Origin: Pseudalgibacter alginicilyticus
Lineage (GTDB): Bacteria; Bacteroidota; Bacteroidia; Flavobacteriales; Flavobacteriaceae
Reading direction: 5' to 3'
NCBI RefSeq assembly: GCF_001310225.1
Contig: NZ_CP012898.1
Span: 2,418,001-2,482,000 of the forward strand
DNA length: 64,000 nucleotides
Below are positions 45,029-53,968 of this stretch, piece after piece. The notes below the pieces were generated by a model. That model had not been told where the DNA came from, ran no database searches, and saw only the letters and a list, made by a program, of their open reading frames with translations. The position numbers were made by a program, and so were the translations under genes. Each line of letters starts with the position of its first letter. Positions within the stretch are counted from its first letter, which is position 1.

Positions 45029-45382
45029 ATGAAAAAAGTATATTACTTAAAAACCTGCAGTACTTGTATTAGAATTTTAAAAGAACTTAACCTGCCATCT
45101 GATTTTATTTTACAGGATATTAAAACAGAAGAAATAACTGTAGAACAATTAGAACATATGAAAAATTTATCAGGAAGCTACGAGGCCCTATTTAGCAAAC
45201 GCTCTAAGCTTTACAAAGAAATGGATTTAAAAAACCAAAACTTAACGGAACGCGATTTTAAGCATTATATATTAGACCACTATACATTTTTAAGCCGCCC
45301 AGTAATTATAATTAACGATGCCATCTTTATTGGAAATTCTAAAAAAGTTATTGAAGCAACAAAAGCCTGCATAAATGAATAA
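45029..45382 (+). CDS. Arsenate reductase (ArsC/Spx/YffB) family protein
   Basis: 117 residues from the ATG at 45029 (an ATG at 45011 is in frame but adds six non-conserved residues). The thioredoxin-like fold opens MKKVYYLKTCSTCIRILKEL with a CxxC motif (CSTC), as in Spx/YffB more than classical ArsC, and ends FLSRPVIIINDAIFIGNSKKVIE. The central R-P-V cis-Pro motif is present. It may be a redox regulator or reductase; true arsenate reduction is not proven, and no arsenic genes are nearby. Followed by a terminator. Confidence 0.8.
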   Translation: MKKVYYLKTCSTCIRILKELNLPSDFILQDIKTEEITVEQLEHMKNLSGSYEALFSKRSKLYKEMDLKNQNLTERDFKHYILDHYTFLSRPVIIINDAIFIGNSKKVIEATKACINE

Positions 45383-45410
45383 AAGCCTCTACAAATGTAG
45401 AGGCTTTATA
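45382..45410 (+). terminator. Rho-independent terminator
   Basis: 12-bp stem: AAAGCCTCTACA (45382-45393) pairs with TGTAGAGGCTTT (45396-45407) and is followed by an AT-rich run. Confidence 0.6.
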
Positions 45411-45668
45411 TTTAGCTTTCCCTTAAGCCAAAAATATGTAAATAATAGCAAACATTAATTTTAGTAAGTAACAAGCATTACTGCTAACTAATATTAGACT
45501 TTTAATAATCTTTTGGCAAAAGTAAATAACAAGTATCTAACATTCAACGGTTACTAACGCGTTTGTAGTAAATCAGTAAGTATTTTTAAATAATAGTAAC
45601 TATTCCCTCAAGATTTTTGCTGTTTTAGTAAAGTAAATATTATTAATTCCATCCATTTTATAGATTAT

Positions 45669-46850
45669 ATGTATCATCTATTTATAAATTCAGCTTTAAT
45701 TTTTGTGGGCGTTTTAGGCTTATTTGTTATGTCACTTATGTTGTTTTCGTATAGGTCAAATATTTTTGCAAATATTTATCTAATAATAATCTTTATTACA
45801 TGTTCCATTAGAAATATATTTATCGGTTTATCTGAAGTCACAGATATTGATACAATATTTACATCAAAACACATTTCACCATTTTATTTAATTGTAGTTC
45901 CTGCATTGTATCTTTATTTTAAATCTTTGGTAAAAGATTATAAATACATTCAAAAAAATGTTTTAGCACATTTTATATATCCAATATTAAACCTAATTTT
46001 AAATGTTTTACAAGAATACTTTCCGACTTTAAAGCATCCAATTATTGAAAACATAAGATTTGTAAGTCTAATTGTGTTTATATTATTCTATATGTTGATG
46101 TCCTTTAAAACACTATATAATAATATATGGAAGAAAAATTCGATTAATTTGATAGAAAAGAGACATTTTCAACTTATAAAAAATTGGACATTATTTCTTT
46201 TTATAATATCAGTATTATTATTTATTCGCATATTATACTCTATCTCTTTAGAGAAAATTTCTGATAGACTATTTCAAGGAAAAAGTTATTCTTCATTAAC
46301 CCTCATACCATGGTTATTCATTTACGGTAAAATTCTAATTAGTCCAGAAATTTTATATGGATATCCTAAATTAAAAAAACGTGTTGCATACCTTCAAAAT
46401 CAAGTAACTTTAAATGATCATATTTGGGTTTTTGATTCCATCAATATATCAAACCTACAAGATAAAAAACTAAGCTCAACAATAGAAGAAAGAATACTCC
46501 CTTATATATCAGACATTGAAAATTATGTAAATAAAGAACATCCATTTAGAGATTCAAAATTAACTTTTTCTGACTTTGCCAAAACAATAAACATACCTGC
46601 TAGTCATTTAAACTATATTTTTAAGTATCACTCTGTAGTAACTTATGTGGAATATAGAAATTACTGTAGAATAAAAGATGCCTTAAAGTATATTGACCAT
46701 GGAACTTTAAGTACACTCACATTAGAGGGTCTCGCTAATAAAGTAGGTTTTAGCTCTTACAATTCGTTTTTTACTGCCTTTAAAAAACAAACAGATTTGG
46801 CACCAAAAGAATATTTAACACAGCAAAACAAACTTGTTCTTAAAAATTAA
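45669..46850 (+). CDS. Membrane-anchored AraC-family transcriptional regulator
   Basis: 393 residues. The first ~230 are hydrophobic with about 6-7 transmembrane helices (LFINSALIFVGVLGLFVMSLM, IFANIYLIIIFITC, FYLIVVPALYLYF, FVSLIVFILFYML, WTLFLFIISVLLFI). A cytoplasmic C-terminal AraC HTH follows (about 285-390: FAKTINIPASHLNYIFKYHS, LTLEGLANKVGFSSYNSFFTAFKKQTDLAPKEYL). This 7TM-plus-AraC layout is common in Flavobacteria and suggests signal detection in the membrane. The ligand and targets are unknown, and no partner gene is adjacent. Confidence 0.85.
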   Translation: MYHLFINSALIFVGVLGLFVMSLMLFSYRSNIFANIYLIIIFITCSIRNIFIGLSEVTDIDTIFTSKHISPFYLIVVPALYLYFKSLVKDYKYIQKNVLAHFIYPILNLILNVLQEYFPTLKHPIIENIRFVSLIVFILFYMLMSFKTLYNNIWKKNSINLIEKRHFQLIKNWTLFLFIISVLLFIRILYSISLEKISDRLFQGKSYSSLTLIPWLFIYGKILISPEILYGYPKLKKRVAYLQNQVTLNDHIWVFDSINISNLQDKKLSSTIEERILPYISDIENYVNKEHPFRDSKLTFSDFAKTINIPASHLNYIFKYHSVVTYVEYRNYCRIKDALKYIDHGTLSTLTLEGLANKVGFSSYNSFFTAFKKQTDLAPKEYLTQQNKLVLKN

Positions 46851-46865
46851 ATCTCTAATGTTTTG

Positions 46866-46937
46866 TGACTCCACCAGGATTCGAACCTGGATCTAAAGTT
46901 TAGGAAACTTTTGTTCTATCCCTTGAACTATGGAGCC
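46866..46937 (-). tRNA. tRNA-Arg (anticodon CCT)
   Basis: 72-nt cloverleaf on the minus strand. The acceptor stem pairs GGCTCCA with TGGAGTC (one G-T wobble); the anticodon stem AAAGT/ACTTT encloses TTCCTAA with CCT as anticodon, reading AGG. The T-arm GGTTCGAATCC is standard and CCA is not encoded. Confidence 0.93.
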
Positions 46938-46988
46938 TTAAACCAAAAAAGACCTTACATTTCTGTAAAGCCTTTTTCTCTTAACTTG

Positions 46989-47062
46989 CTCCCCCTCTTG
47001 GGCTCGAACCAAGGACCCTTTGATTAACAGTCAAATGCTCTAACCAACTGAGCTAAGGAGGA
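46989..47062 (-). tRNA. tRNA-Asn (anticodon GTT)
   Basis: 74-nt cloverleaf on the minus strand. The acceptor stem TCCTCCT pairs with AGGGGGA; the anticodon stem TTTGA/TCAAA encloses CTGTTAA with GTT as anticodon; the T-loop is GGTTCGAGCCC. Discriminator G. It is transcribed 51 bp upstream of tRNA-Arg, so they are probably one transcript. Confidence 0.95.
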
Positions 47063-47135
47063 GTGTTATCTTTTCGCCTAAGCGAGCGCAAATATATATA
47101 TCTTTTTAATTACTACAAACAATTTTTAAAAAAAT

Positions 47136-48476
47136 TTAATTAAAAATTGCTTTAAAAATATCATTCCCATTCGCGAACAAAACAAGAGCGATTAATATAA
47201 AGAAACCTACCATTTGAGCATACTCCATAAATTTGTCTCCTGGTTTTCTTCCTGACACCATTTCATACAATAAAAACATCACATGACCGCCATCTAAAGC
47301 TGGTATTGGCAATAGGTTTAAAACAGCTAGCATGATGGATAAAAAAGCCGTAATTTTCCAAAAAGCTTCCCAACTCCATGTGTCTGGAAAAATATCAAAT
47401 ATGGCTTTAAAACCACCCACACCTTTATACGCTCCTGTACTCGGGCTAAAAATTAGTCCTAATTGCCCCCAGTAAGATGTTATTTGACCAATAAATTTAT
47501 CATAGCCTACACCGAAACTTTCACCTAAGGTGTATTCTTTTCTTGTAATATCAAAATAGCCTAATTCTGCAAATTTATTATAAGTACCTCCTGGTTGAAT
47601 TCCAAACATTCCGTACTTATCTACCTGAAGATCTATTTCAATTAATTTATCATCTCTCAATATTTCAGTTTTAACTGTTTGCCCTTTTAATGGTTCCAAA
47701 ATAGCTTTAACCTCATCAAAATAGGTTATTTGATTACCATTAATAGATTTTACTAAATCGCCCTCTTTTAAATCAGCCGACTTATTTAACGAAGTATCTG
47801 CTACCTTACCTACCATGAAAGGCATTCTTAAATCAAATAAACTTCTATCACTACTACTAGATAACTGTCCTAAAAAATCTTCCGGTAAATCAATAGTTTT
47901 TAATTCGCCATCTCTTTTAATAGTAATAAACTCTGCTCCTAAAATATTAGCTCGTATATCAGATTCGTTAACAATTTTAATATCATTTATTGAAACTATA
48001 TCATCACCAGTTTGAAAACCTAAATCTATCATTAATGGATTTGAAATCCAATAACCATCTTTTAAGCTGGCTGCAGAAATATCTTGATCGCCATAAGCAA
48101 ATGATGCTAAAATGTAAATTACTAATGCCAATACAAAATTAACCGTTACACCACCAAGCATAATAATTAGTCGCTGCCAAGTTGGTTTAGAACGAAATTC
48201 CCATGGCTGCGGTTCTTGAGCCATTTGTTCGGTATCCATACTCTCGTCAATCATACCAGAAATTTTCACATAACCACCTAATGGCAACCAACCAATACCA
48301 TATACGGTATCTCCTATTTTCTTTTTAAATAGTGAAAATTTTACATCAAAAAACAAGTAAAATTTTTCAACTCTTGTTTTAAAAGCTTTTGCAGGAATAA
48401 AATGCCCTAATTCGTGCAAAACAATTAGCAAAGAAAGACTCAATAAAAACTGAGATATTTTAATAACAAACTCCAT
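47136..48476 (-). CDS. rseP: RIP metalloprotease RseP
   Basis: 446 residues. A site-2-type intramembrane zinc protease: the HExxH motif is in LIVLHELGHFIPAKAF (residues about 20-24), and the second zinc ligand is the Asp of PALDGGHVMF in the C-terminal membrane region. PDZ-like region(s) lie between (residues about 115-290: LGFQTGDDIVSIND and LKEGDLVKSINGNQIT). RseP cleaves anti-sigma factors and remnant signal peptides. The ATG at 48476 begins MEFVIKISQFLLSLSLLIVLHELGH. It is monocistronic; a -7-like TACTTTTG lies at 48506-48513 (minus strand). Confidence 0.93.
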   Translation of the reverse strand: MEFVIKISQFLLSLSLLIVLHELGHFIPAKAFKTRVEKFYLFFDVKFSLFKKKIGDTVYGIGWLPLGGYVKISGMIDESMDTEQMAQEPQPWEFRSKPTWQRLIIMLGGVTVNFVLALVIYILASFAYGDQDISAASLKDGYWISNPLMIDLGFQTGDDIVSINDIKIVNESDIRANILGAEFITIKRDGELKTIDLPEDFLGQLSSSSDRSLFDLRMPFMVGKVADTSLNKSADLKEGDLVKSINGNQITYFDEVKAILEPLKGQTVKTEILRDDKLIEIDLQVDKYGMFGIQPGGTYNKFAELGYFDITRKEYTLGESFGVGYDKFIGQITSYWGQLGLIFSPSTGAYKGVGGFKAIFDIFPDTWSWEAFWKITAFLSIMLAVLNLLPIPALDGGHVMFLLYEMVSGRKPGDKFMEYAQMVGFFILIALVLFANGNDIFKAIFN

Positions 48477-48610
48477 ATAGTTCCAATCAATTTTTTATAA
48501 TCGTGCAAAAGTAACGTTTTAAACCAACTTTAGAAAAACAATTATACAATGCCCTCATTTTTAACATGAATTTAGCGCTGTACAAAATTTACTATCTGTT
48601 AATTTCATCG

Positions 48611-48618
48611 TATTTTTG
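48611..48618 (+). promoter_or_regulatory. Candidate -7 box for the SCO gene
   Basis: TATTTTTG fits TAnnTTTG and sits 25 bp before the ATG at 48644. It falls inside the frame if the ATG at 48566 were used, which argues for the shorter form. Confidence 0.4.
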
Positions 48619-48643
48619 TTTCAATTTAATTTTATCAATCCAA

Positions 48644-49318
48644 ATGGTATCATTTTTTAAAGACTACAAATGGTTTGCAGTAATTTTTGCAATAATTTCT
48701 ATTATTATTATTTCAATAATTTACAACACGTTAAATGTATATCAACCACTACCTGTTTACCAACCATCCATGGTGAGTACAGAACTTGTGGACAGTACAC
48801 TTCAATACAAAAAAAAATATCATAAAATAGCCGATTTTTCACTAACAAACCAAAATGGAAAAATCATTACTCAAAACGATTATAAAGACAAAATTTACGT
48901 TGCCGACTTCTTTTTCACCACTTGTCAAACCATTTGTCCTATTATGACAGATCATATGGTTAAAATTCAAAAAGAGATATTAAATGATGATGATGTTATG
49001 CTGCTATCGCATTCTGTTACTCCTACAATCGACACACCTAAACAATTAAAAAAATATGCTATAAAAAAAGGAGTAAATGATGCTAAATGGAATTTGGTCA
49101 CTGGTGATAAAAAACACATTTACCAATTGGCTAGAAAAAGCTATTTAGCTGTTAAAGATGCTGGTAATGGTGATGCTTATGATATGATTCATACCGAAAA
49201 TTTTATGCTTATTGATAAACAAAGAAAAATTAGAGGATTTTATGATGGCACCAATTCCGATGATATCAATAGACTTTTAAAAGACATTAAGCATTTAAAA
49301 CAAGAATACAAACAGTAA
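48644..49318 (+). CDS. SCO family copper chaperone
   Basis: 224 residues from the ATG at 48644. An ATG at 48566 is in frame but would add an extra hydrophobic stretch and lies before the -7 box. One N-terminal membrane anchor (WFAVIFAIISIIIISIIY) precedes the thioredoxin-like SCO1/SenC domain with the copper-binding CxxxC (FTTCQTICPIM) and the third ligand His in IHTENFMLID. SCO proteins deliver Cu to cytochrome c oxidase or guard against oxidative stress. No oxidase gene is adjacent, so the partner lies elsewhere. The N-terminal VYQPLPVYQPSMV is typical of flavobacterial SCO. Confidence 0.88.
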   Translation: MVSFFKDYKWFAVIFAIISIIIISIIYNTLNVYQPLPVYQPSMVSTELVDSTLQYKKKYHKIADFSLTNQNGKIITQNDYKDKIYVADFFFTTCQTICPIMTDHMVKIQKEILNDDDVMLLSHSVTPTIDTPKQLKKYAIKKGVNDAKWNLVTGDKKHIYQLARKSYLAVKDAGNGDAYDMIHTENFMLIDKQRKIRGFYDGTNSDDINRLLKDIKHLKQEYKQ

Positions 49319-49716
49319 GTTACCTTTGTATGTATAACACTTTTCATTCACAATATTTTTTACTTATCACTTATCTCAAATACCTTTAAGTATTCAAAAC
49401 TGATAAACTTACACTGATATCTTTTTGATTCTCATTTCAACTTTAATTACGTCATTATAAATAGTTTTAATAAAACATAAAATGCTAAAAATAAATGCAA
49501 TAAAATACATTTAATCTGTTAATACTTTAATAAATATTCATTTCTTTAAAAACAACTAATTCTGCTCAAATAAACCTATATTTAATAATTTCAATTATTA
49601 AGTAAATAACAAAACCTCAACTGAAAACTTTATTTAACTAACTTTTAAACTTATAAACTTTTTACCTTTAAACTTTTTACCTTATTTTTGCTTCTTTAAA
49701 ATCAATCTAAATAAGC
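49319..49716. other. 398-bp AT-rich intergenic region
   Basis: No gene or RNA fold is seen. It ends in a perfect tandem repeat of TAAACTTTTTACCTT (49654-49668 and 49669-49683), directly followed by a TATTTTTG -7-like box (49683-49690). The repeat carries TACCTT, part of a -7 motif, so it may tune the feoAB promoter. No recognisable Fur box was found. Confidence 0.5.
49683..49690 (+). promoter_or_regulatory. Candidate -7 box for feoAB
   Basis: TATTTTTG, 26 bp before the feoA start at 49717, just after the 15-bp tandem repeat. The -33 element is not clear. Confidence 0.35.
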
Positions 49717-49944
49717 TTGCAAAATACTTTAGCACATTTAAAACGAGGAGAAAGAGGCGTAATAACAGATGTTTCCTCTATTCATATACCATTAAAACTA
49801 TTAGAAATGGGATGCCTACCTGGAAATTTAGTAAAACTTGTTCAATTGGCTCCTTTTAAAGACCCCATGTATTTAAACATTAATGGAACCCATTTAGCAA
49901 TTAGAAAAGAAACAGCTATTCATATTTTAATTAACAAAATATGA
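49717..49944 (+). CDS. feoA: FeoA family protein
   Basis: 75 residues, an SH3-like small protein that supports FeoB in ferrous iron uptake. MQNTLAHLKRGERGVITDV and LLEMGCLPGNLVKLVQLAPFKDPMY fit FeoA (xxMGCxPG), and the end reads LAIRKETAIHILINKI. The start is TTG at 49717. The stop overlaps the feoB ATG by four bases (ATGA at 49941-49944), so translation is coupled. Cytoplasmic. Confidence 0.88.
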   Translation: MQNTLAHLKRGERGVITDVSSIHIPLKLLEMGCLPGNLVKLVQLAPFKDPMYLNINGTHLAIRKETAIHILINKI

Positions 49945-52040
49945 GTAAGCAAATTAATGTAGCCTTAATTGGCAACCCAAATACGGGTAAGACGTCTGTT
50001 TTTAATGCCCTAACAGGATTAAACCAAAAAGTAGGAAACTACCCAGGTATAACAGTTGAAAAAAAACAAGGAATTTGCAAACTGAATCGTGGTGTTAAAG
50101 CTCATATTATTGATTTACCTGGCACTTATAGTTTGAATGCTTCATCCTTAGACGAAAATGTGGTTATTGAATTATTGTTAAATAAAAATGATAAAGATTT
50201 TCCAGACATAGCGGTAGTAGTAAGTGATGTTGAAAACTTAAAACGAAATCTTTTACTATTTACACAAATTAAAGACCTTCAAATCCCTACCATATTAGTC
50301 ATTAACATGGCTGATAGAATGAAATACAAGGGCATTTCTTTAGATATTGAACATTTAGAGGTTCAACTTAACACAAAAATTGCTTTAATTAGTACCAGAA
50401 AAAATGAAGGAATTGATTATTTAAAACAGCTCATTTCCAATTATAAAGATATTTCTAAAAATGCCTGTTCTAATGTCTTTGATATTGATAAAGATTATTT
50501 TAATAGTTTACAGCAAGCATTCCCCAATCAACTACTTTATAAACTATGGTTGGTTATTACCCAAGATGTAAATTTTGGAAAAACAGACCGAAATGAAATT
50601 GATGCTATTGCTGATTTTAAAACTAAAAGCAAAGCAGATTTAAAACGATTACAACAAAAAGAAACAATTAAACGCTATCAATTTATCAATAACGTCCTTA
50701 AAAAAGGATTAACTATTGATACTTCTAAAGCCAAAGATTTACGATCTAAATTAGATAGAGTTCTAACTCATAAAATATGGGGCTATGTCATTTTCTTTTT
50801 CATTCTATTAATTATTTTTCAAGCAATATATGATTGGTCAAGCGTACCGATGGATTTTATTGATAATACTTTTGCTTCATTAAGTGAATGGACAAAAAAT
50901 CATTTGCCTCAAGGTGCTTTTACTGATTTAATAGCCGAAGGCATTATACCTGGACTTGGAGGTATCGTTATTTTCATTCCACAAATTGCCTTTTTATTTT
51001 TATTTATATCCATTCTTGAAGAAAGTGGTTATATGAGCCGTGTGGTATTTTTAATGGATAATATTATGAAACGTTTTGGCCTAAGTGGTAAAAGCGTTGT
51101 ACCATTAATTTCTGGAACAGCCTGTGCCATTCCAGCCATTATGGCAACCAGAAATATTGAAAGCTGGAAAGAACGCTTAATCACCATCTTGGTAACACCT
51201 TTTACAACTTGTGCAGCCCGACTTCCTGTGTATTTAATTATTATTTCACTTGTTATTCCTGAAGGACGATTCTTTGGTTTAGGCTACCAAGCTTTAACAC
51301 TTATGCTTTTATATCTCATTGGTTTTGGAACTGCAGTTACATCTGCTTACTTCTTAAATAAAATTTTAAAAATTAAAAGCAAAACCTTTTTTGTGGTAGA
51401 AATGCCTAATTATAAATTACCCTTATTTAAAAATGTAGCTTTAACCGTTATTGAAAAAACAAAATCATTTGTATTTGGAGCTGGTAAAATCATTTTAGCC
51501 ATATCTATTATTCTATGGTTTTTGGCATCATATGGTCCAGGTGAAAATTTTAATAATGCAGAAAATATTATTAAAACCGAATATGCTTCCAATCATTTAA
51601 GCGAAGAGCATTTGGAAGAAAAAATAGCTTCTTACAAATTAGAACACTCATTTATTGGTATTGCAGGACGCACAATAGAACCTATTATTAGCCCTTTGGG
51701 TTACGATTGGAAAATTGGTATTGCTATTGTAAGCAGTTTTGCTGCTCGCGAAGTATTTGTTGGCACTCTTGCCACCATTTATAGTGTTGGAAGTGATGAT
51801 GAAGCCACTATAAAAAATAGAATGGCAGCTGAGGTAAACCCTATTTTAGGAGGCCCCTTATTTAATTTTGCTTCCGGAATTTCTTTGTTATTATTTTATG
51901 CATTTGCTATGCAATGTATGAGCACGTTAGCCATTGTTAAACGCGAAACAAATAGCTGGAAATGGCCTATGTGGCAATTAGCTATTATGAGTACTTTTGC
52001 CTATATAGTGGCATTTATAGCTTTTCAACTTTTAAAGTAA
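49941..52040 (+). CDS. feoB: Ferrous iron transport protein B
   Basis: 699 residues, typical FeoB. The N-terminal G domain has G1 GNPNTGKTSVFNAL (residues about 10-23), G3 DLPGTYSLNA and G4 NMADRMK. After a spacer the membrane part starts near residue 275 with two Gate motifs, SGTACAIPAIMATRN and PFTTCAARLPVYLI, carrying conserved cysteines. It imports Fe2+ across the inner membrane with GTP. The ATGA overlap with feoA and a downstream Cys-rich gene make a feoAB(C-like) operon. The two gating Cys are intact. Confidence 0.96.
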   Translation: MSKQINVALIGNPNTGKTSVFNALTGLNQKVGNYPGITVEKKQGICKLNRGVKAHIIDLPGTYSLNASSLDENVVIELLLNKNDKDFPDIAVVVSDVENLKRNLLLFTQIKDLQIPTILVINMADRMKYKGISLDIEHLEVQLNTKIALISTRKNEGIDYLKQLISNYKDISKNACSNVFDIDKDYFNSLQQAFPNQLLYKLWLVITQDVNFGKTDRNEIDAIADFKTKSKADLKRLQQKETIKRYQFINNVLKKGLTIDTSKAKDLRSKLDRVLTHKIWGYVIFFFILLIIFQAIYDWSSVPMDFIDNTFASLSEWTKNHLPQGAFTDLIAEGIIPGLGGIVIFIPQIAFLFLFISILEESGYMSRVVFLMDNIMKRFGLSGKSVVPLISGTACAIPAIMATRNIESWKERLITILVTPFTTCAARLPVYLIIISLVIPEGRFFGLGYQALTLMLLYLIGFGTAVTSAYFLNKILKIKSKTFFVVEMPNYKLPLFKNVALTVIEKTKSFVFGAGKIILAISIILWFLASYGPGENFNNAENIIKTEYASNHLSEEHLEEKIASYKLEHSFIGIAGRTIEPIISPLGYDWKIGIAIVSSFAAREVFVGTLATIYSVGSDDEATIKNRMAAEVNPILGGPLFNFASGISLLLFYAFAMQCMSTLAIVKRETNSWKWPMWQLAIMSTFAYIVAFIAFQLLK

Positions 52041-52044
52041 TCTT

Positions 52045-52065
52045 CCTAATAATTTAGGTTTTTTT
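52045..52065 (+). terminator. Weak hairpin after feoB
   Basis: CCTAA (52045-52049) pairs with TTAGG (52054-52058), followed by seven T. Only 5 bp, so it may act as a partial terminator before the Cys-rich gene. Confidence 0.3.
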
Positions 52066-52102
52066 ATGAAATGACATTCAACTAATTTCAATTTAATTAA
52101 AC

Positions 52103-52240
52103 ATGAATACCATCATTCAAAACATATTAGCATTTACTGCTGTTGCAATAGCTGTTGTTTTTTTGATTAGAAAATTCTTTCTAAAAAAACGCAAAACAAA
52201 AAAGTCTTGTGGTGGAGATGATGGCTGTGGTTGTAATTAA
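52103..52240 (+). CDS. FeoB-associated Cys-rich membrane protein
   Basis: 45 residues: MNTIIQNILAFTAVAIAVVF gives one transmembrane helix, then a basic linker RKFFLKKRKTKK and a cysteine tail CGGDDGCGCN with three Cys. This is the typical short FeoB-associated Cys-rich membrane protein that follows feoB in many bacteria and may bind Fe or support FeoB. It lies 62 bp after feoB on the same strand. Its length and AT bias fit a real gene even though it is short. Confidence 0.8.
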   Translation: MNTIIQNILAFTAVAIAVVFLIRKFFLKKRKTKKSCGGDDGCGCN

Positions 52241-52287
52241 GTGCTTTAATTTCATATATTTGAGTCTAAAACCAACTAACTCCTTAT

Positions 52288-53169
52288 ATGAACATAAAAC
52301 TATCTTTTTTAATTATACTAATCAGTTTAATTAACACAAACACTTTCGCTCAAAAAGAAGGAAAGCCTATTCTTTTGTTTGATAAAGACCTTAGTAATTT
52401 TGATATTTGGCTTAGCATTCCGCACTCAACCGTTGAAGATTTACCCGAAGATACATACCAATCCGACAAAATAAATTCAGGAACTCCAATTGGGCTAAAC
52501 AACAATCTGAAAAACGTGTTTTCAATGATTGAAGAAAACAGCGAACCTGTTTTAAAAATTACTGGCGAAATTTTTGGAGGACTCACCACCAAAGAAGCAT
52601 ACGAGAATTACCATTTAAGTGTTATGTTTAAATGGGGTGACAAAAAATGGGAACCACGATTGGACAAAAAAAGAGATAGCGGCATTTTATACCACTGCTA
52701 TGGCCCACATGGTAGATTTTGGAACACTTGGAAAACCTCTTTAGAATATCAAGTACAAGAAAATGATTTAGGTGACTTTATCCCCTTAGGCGGCAATAGC
52801 GGAAATCCAAAAGTTGGCGCTCCAATTGTAGACATTCGTGGTCATTTTAAAAAGGAAAAGAAGTTTAACCCTTATTCCGAAGTTTACTCAGTTGGCAAAG
52901 GTTATATCCATGCTTCTTCAGAACATGATGCCCCACACGGCGAGTGGAATCGTTTAGAAATATATGTACTTGACAACAATGCCGTGCATTTGGTTAATGG
53001 AAAAATTGTAATGGTAGTTGAAAATGCAAAAAAACATGACGGCTCTATTTTAAACAAAGGTGAAATCCAAATCCAGTCAGAAGCAGCCGAATGTTATTAT
53101 AAAAAATTGACACTTACCCCAATAAAAAAGTTTCCAAAATTTATTAAAAAACAAGTACGTTTTAAATAA
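52288..53169 (+). CDS. Orphan DUF1080 exported protein
   Basis: 293 residues with a signal peptide ([22 protein letters not shown]). A single DUF1080-like jelly roll: [54 protein letters not shown] and [41 protein letters not shown]. Some members cleave 3-keto-glycosides. It stands between the feo operon and mntR with no sugar genes near, so it may serve the PUL pathway in trans or act on another glycoside. An unusually cysteine-containing YHCYG replaces the usual NSGI context. Confidence 0.78.
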   Translation: MNIKLSFLIILISLINTNTFAQKEGKPILLFDKDLSNFDIWLSIPHSTVEDLPEDTYQSDKINSGTPIGLNNNLKNVFSMIEENSEPVLKITGEIFGGLTTKEAYENYHLSVMFKWGDKKWEPRLDKKRDSGILYHCYGPHGRFWNTWKTSLEYQVQENDLGDFIPLGGNSGNPKVGAPIVDIRGHFKKEKKFNPYSEVYSVGKGYIHASSEHDAPHGEWNRLEIYVLDNNAVHLVNGKIVMVVENAKKHDGSILNKGEIQIQSEAAECYYKKLTLTPIKKFPKFIKKQVRFK

Positions 53170-53191
53170 GGATACATTGTATTTAATAGAG

Positions 53192-53848
53192 CTATGACAA
53201 TTTCACAAATAAATTATTTGCAATCATATTTGATATAATTAACTCATTCACTCCTATTTTTATAGTTACCGAATGATCAAATATTTCTTTATGGCAAATT
53301 TCCAATTCTGTACCTAATGCAATTTTGTTCTTATCTAAATATTTCAAAAAATCTGATGATGAATCTTTAACACCAACACAAATACAGCGCTCACCTACTT
53401 CGGCTTCAGACAAAAGAATTTTATCAATTTTTTTTATATGCCCATTTTCATCAGGGATAGGGTCTCCATGCGGATCATGTGTTGGATAACCTAAAAAGGC
53501 ATCTAATTGACGTATTAATTTTTCAGATTTTATATGTTCTAATTGTTCTGCCACCTCATGAATTTCATCCCATGAAAAATTTAATTTTTCAGCTAAAAAC
53601 ACTTCCCATAACCTATGCTTTCTTACAATATTAATGGCAATTTTTTTTCCTTCTTTAGTTAGGCTAGCTCCTTGGTATTTTTTATAGTCAGCAAAATTTT
53701 TCTCAGAAAGTTTCTTAACCATATCGGTAACGGAAGATGCTTTTGTTGCCATTTCTTTAGCTATAGCATTGGTACTAACTGCCATAGCACCTTGTTTTCC
53801 TAAATGATAAATAGCTTTTATATAATTTTCTTCGGTAAGTGTTATCAT
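53192..53848 (-). CDS. mntR: MntR/DtxR-family metal-dependent regulator
   Basis: 218 residues from the ATG at 53848; the in-frame TTG at 53869 lies inside the -7 box. The N-terminal winged helix (MITLTEENYIKAIYHLGKQG, STNAIAKEMATKASSVTDMVKKLS, ASLTKEGKKIAINIVRKHRLWEVFL) is followed by the dimerisation helices with metal ligands (His/Glu in EIHEVAEQLEHIKSEKL, GYPTHDPHGDPIP) and an SH3-like FeoA/DtxR C-terminal domain. With Mn2+ or Fe2+ bound it would repress the divergent uptake operon through the palindrome at 53891-53924. The metal is inferred from the transporter type. Confidence 0.88.
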   Translation of the reverse strand: MITLTEENYIKAIYHLGKQGAMAVSTNAIAKEMATKASSVTDMVKKLSEKNFADYKKYQGASLTKEGKKIAINIVRKHRLWEVFLAEKLNFSWDEIHEVAEQLEHIKSEKLIRQLDAFLGYPTHDPHGDPIPDENGHIKKIDKILLSEAEVGERCICVGVKDSSSDFLKYLDKNKIALGTELEICHKEIFDHSVTIKIGVNELIISNMIANNLFVKLS

Positions 53849-53866
53849 AAATAATTTATATACATA

Positions 53867-53874
53867 CAAATATA
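53867..53874 (-). promoter_or_regulatory. -7 box of mntR
   Basis: TATATTTG on the minus strand, 18 bp before the mntR ATG. Its -33 region would fall within the palindrome 53891-53924. Confidence 0.45.
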
Positions 53875-53890
53875 AAACAATTAATAATAT

Positions 53891-53924
53891 AAATATATTT
53901 TTAGGTTAATCTAAAAATATATTT
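53891..53924. promoter_or_regulatory. 34-bp operator palindrome for the metal regulator
   Basis: Perfect 14-bp inverted repeat: AAATATATTTTTAG (53891-53904) and CTAAAAATATATTT (53911-53924) around GTTAAT. The core TTAGGTTAATCTAA resembles DtxR/MntR boxes. It lies exactly between the two divergent TATATTTG boxes (53867-53874 minus, 53924-53931 plus), over both -33 regions. Confidence 0.7.
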
Positions 53925-53931
53925 ATATTTG
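53924..53931 (+). promoter_or_regulatory. -7 box of the metal-uptake operon
   Basis: TATATTTG, 37 bp before the ATG at 53969; its first base is the last base of the palindrome. The -33 position falls in the TTAGG of the palindrome. Confidence 0.45.
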
Positions 53932-53968
53932 TTTAAATAAATTATTAACAACACCTAATTATTCCATA

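Noticed and set aside
45029-45382. Arsenic-resistance operon
   Set aside because: Only one ArsC/Spx-like gene with a CxxC motif; no arsR, arsB or acr3 nearby.
46866-47062. tRNA genes as an integration site for a genomic island
   Set aside because: No integrase, no tRNA 3'-end duplication and normal housekeeping genes on both sides.
48566-48643. Longer N-terminus of the SCO protein
   Set aside because: The extension adds a second hydrophobic stretch and overlaps a -7 box; the ATG at 48644 matches the family start.
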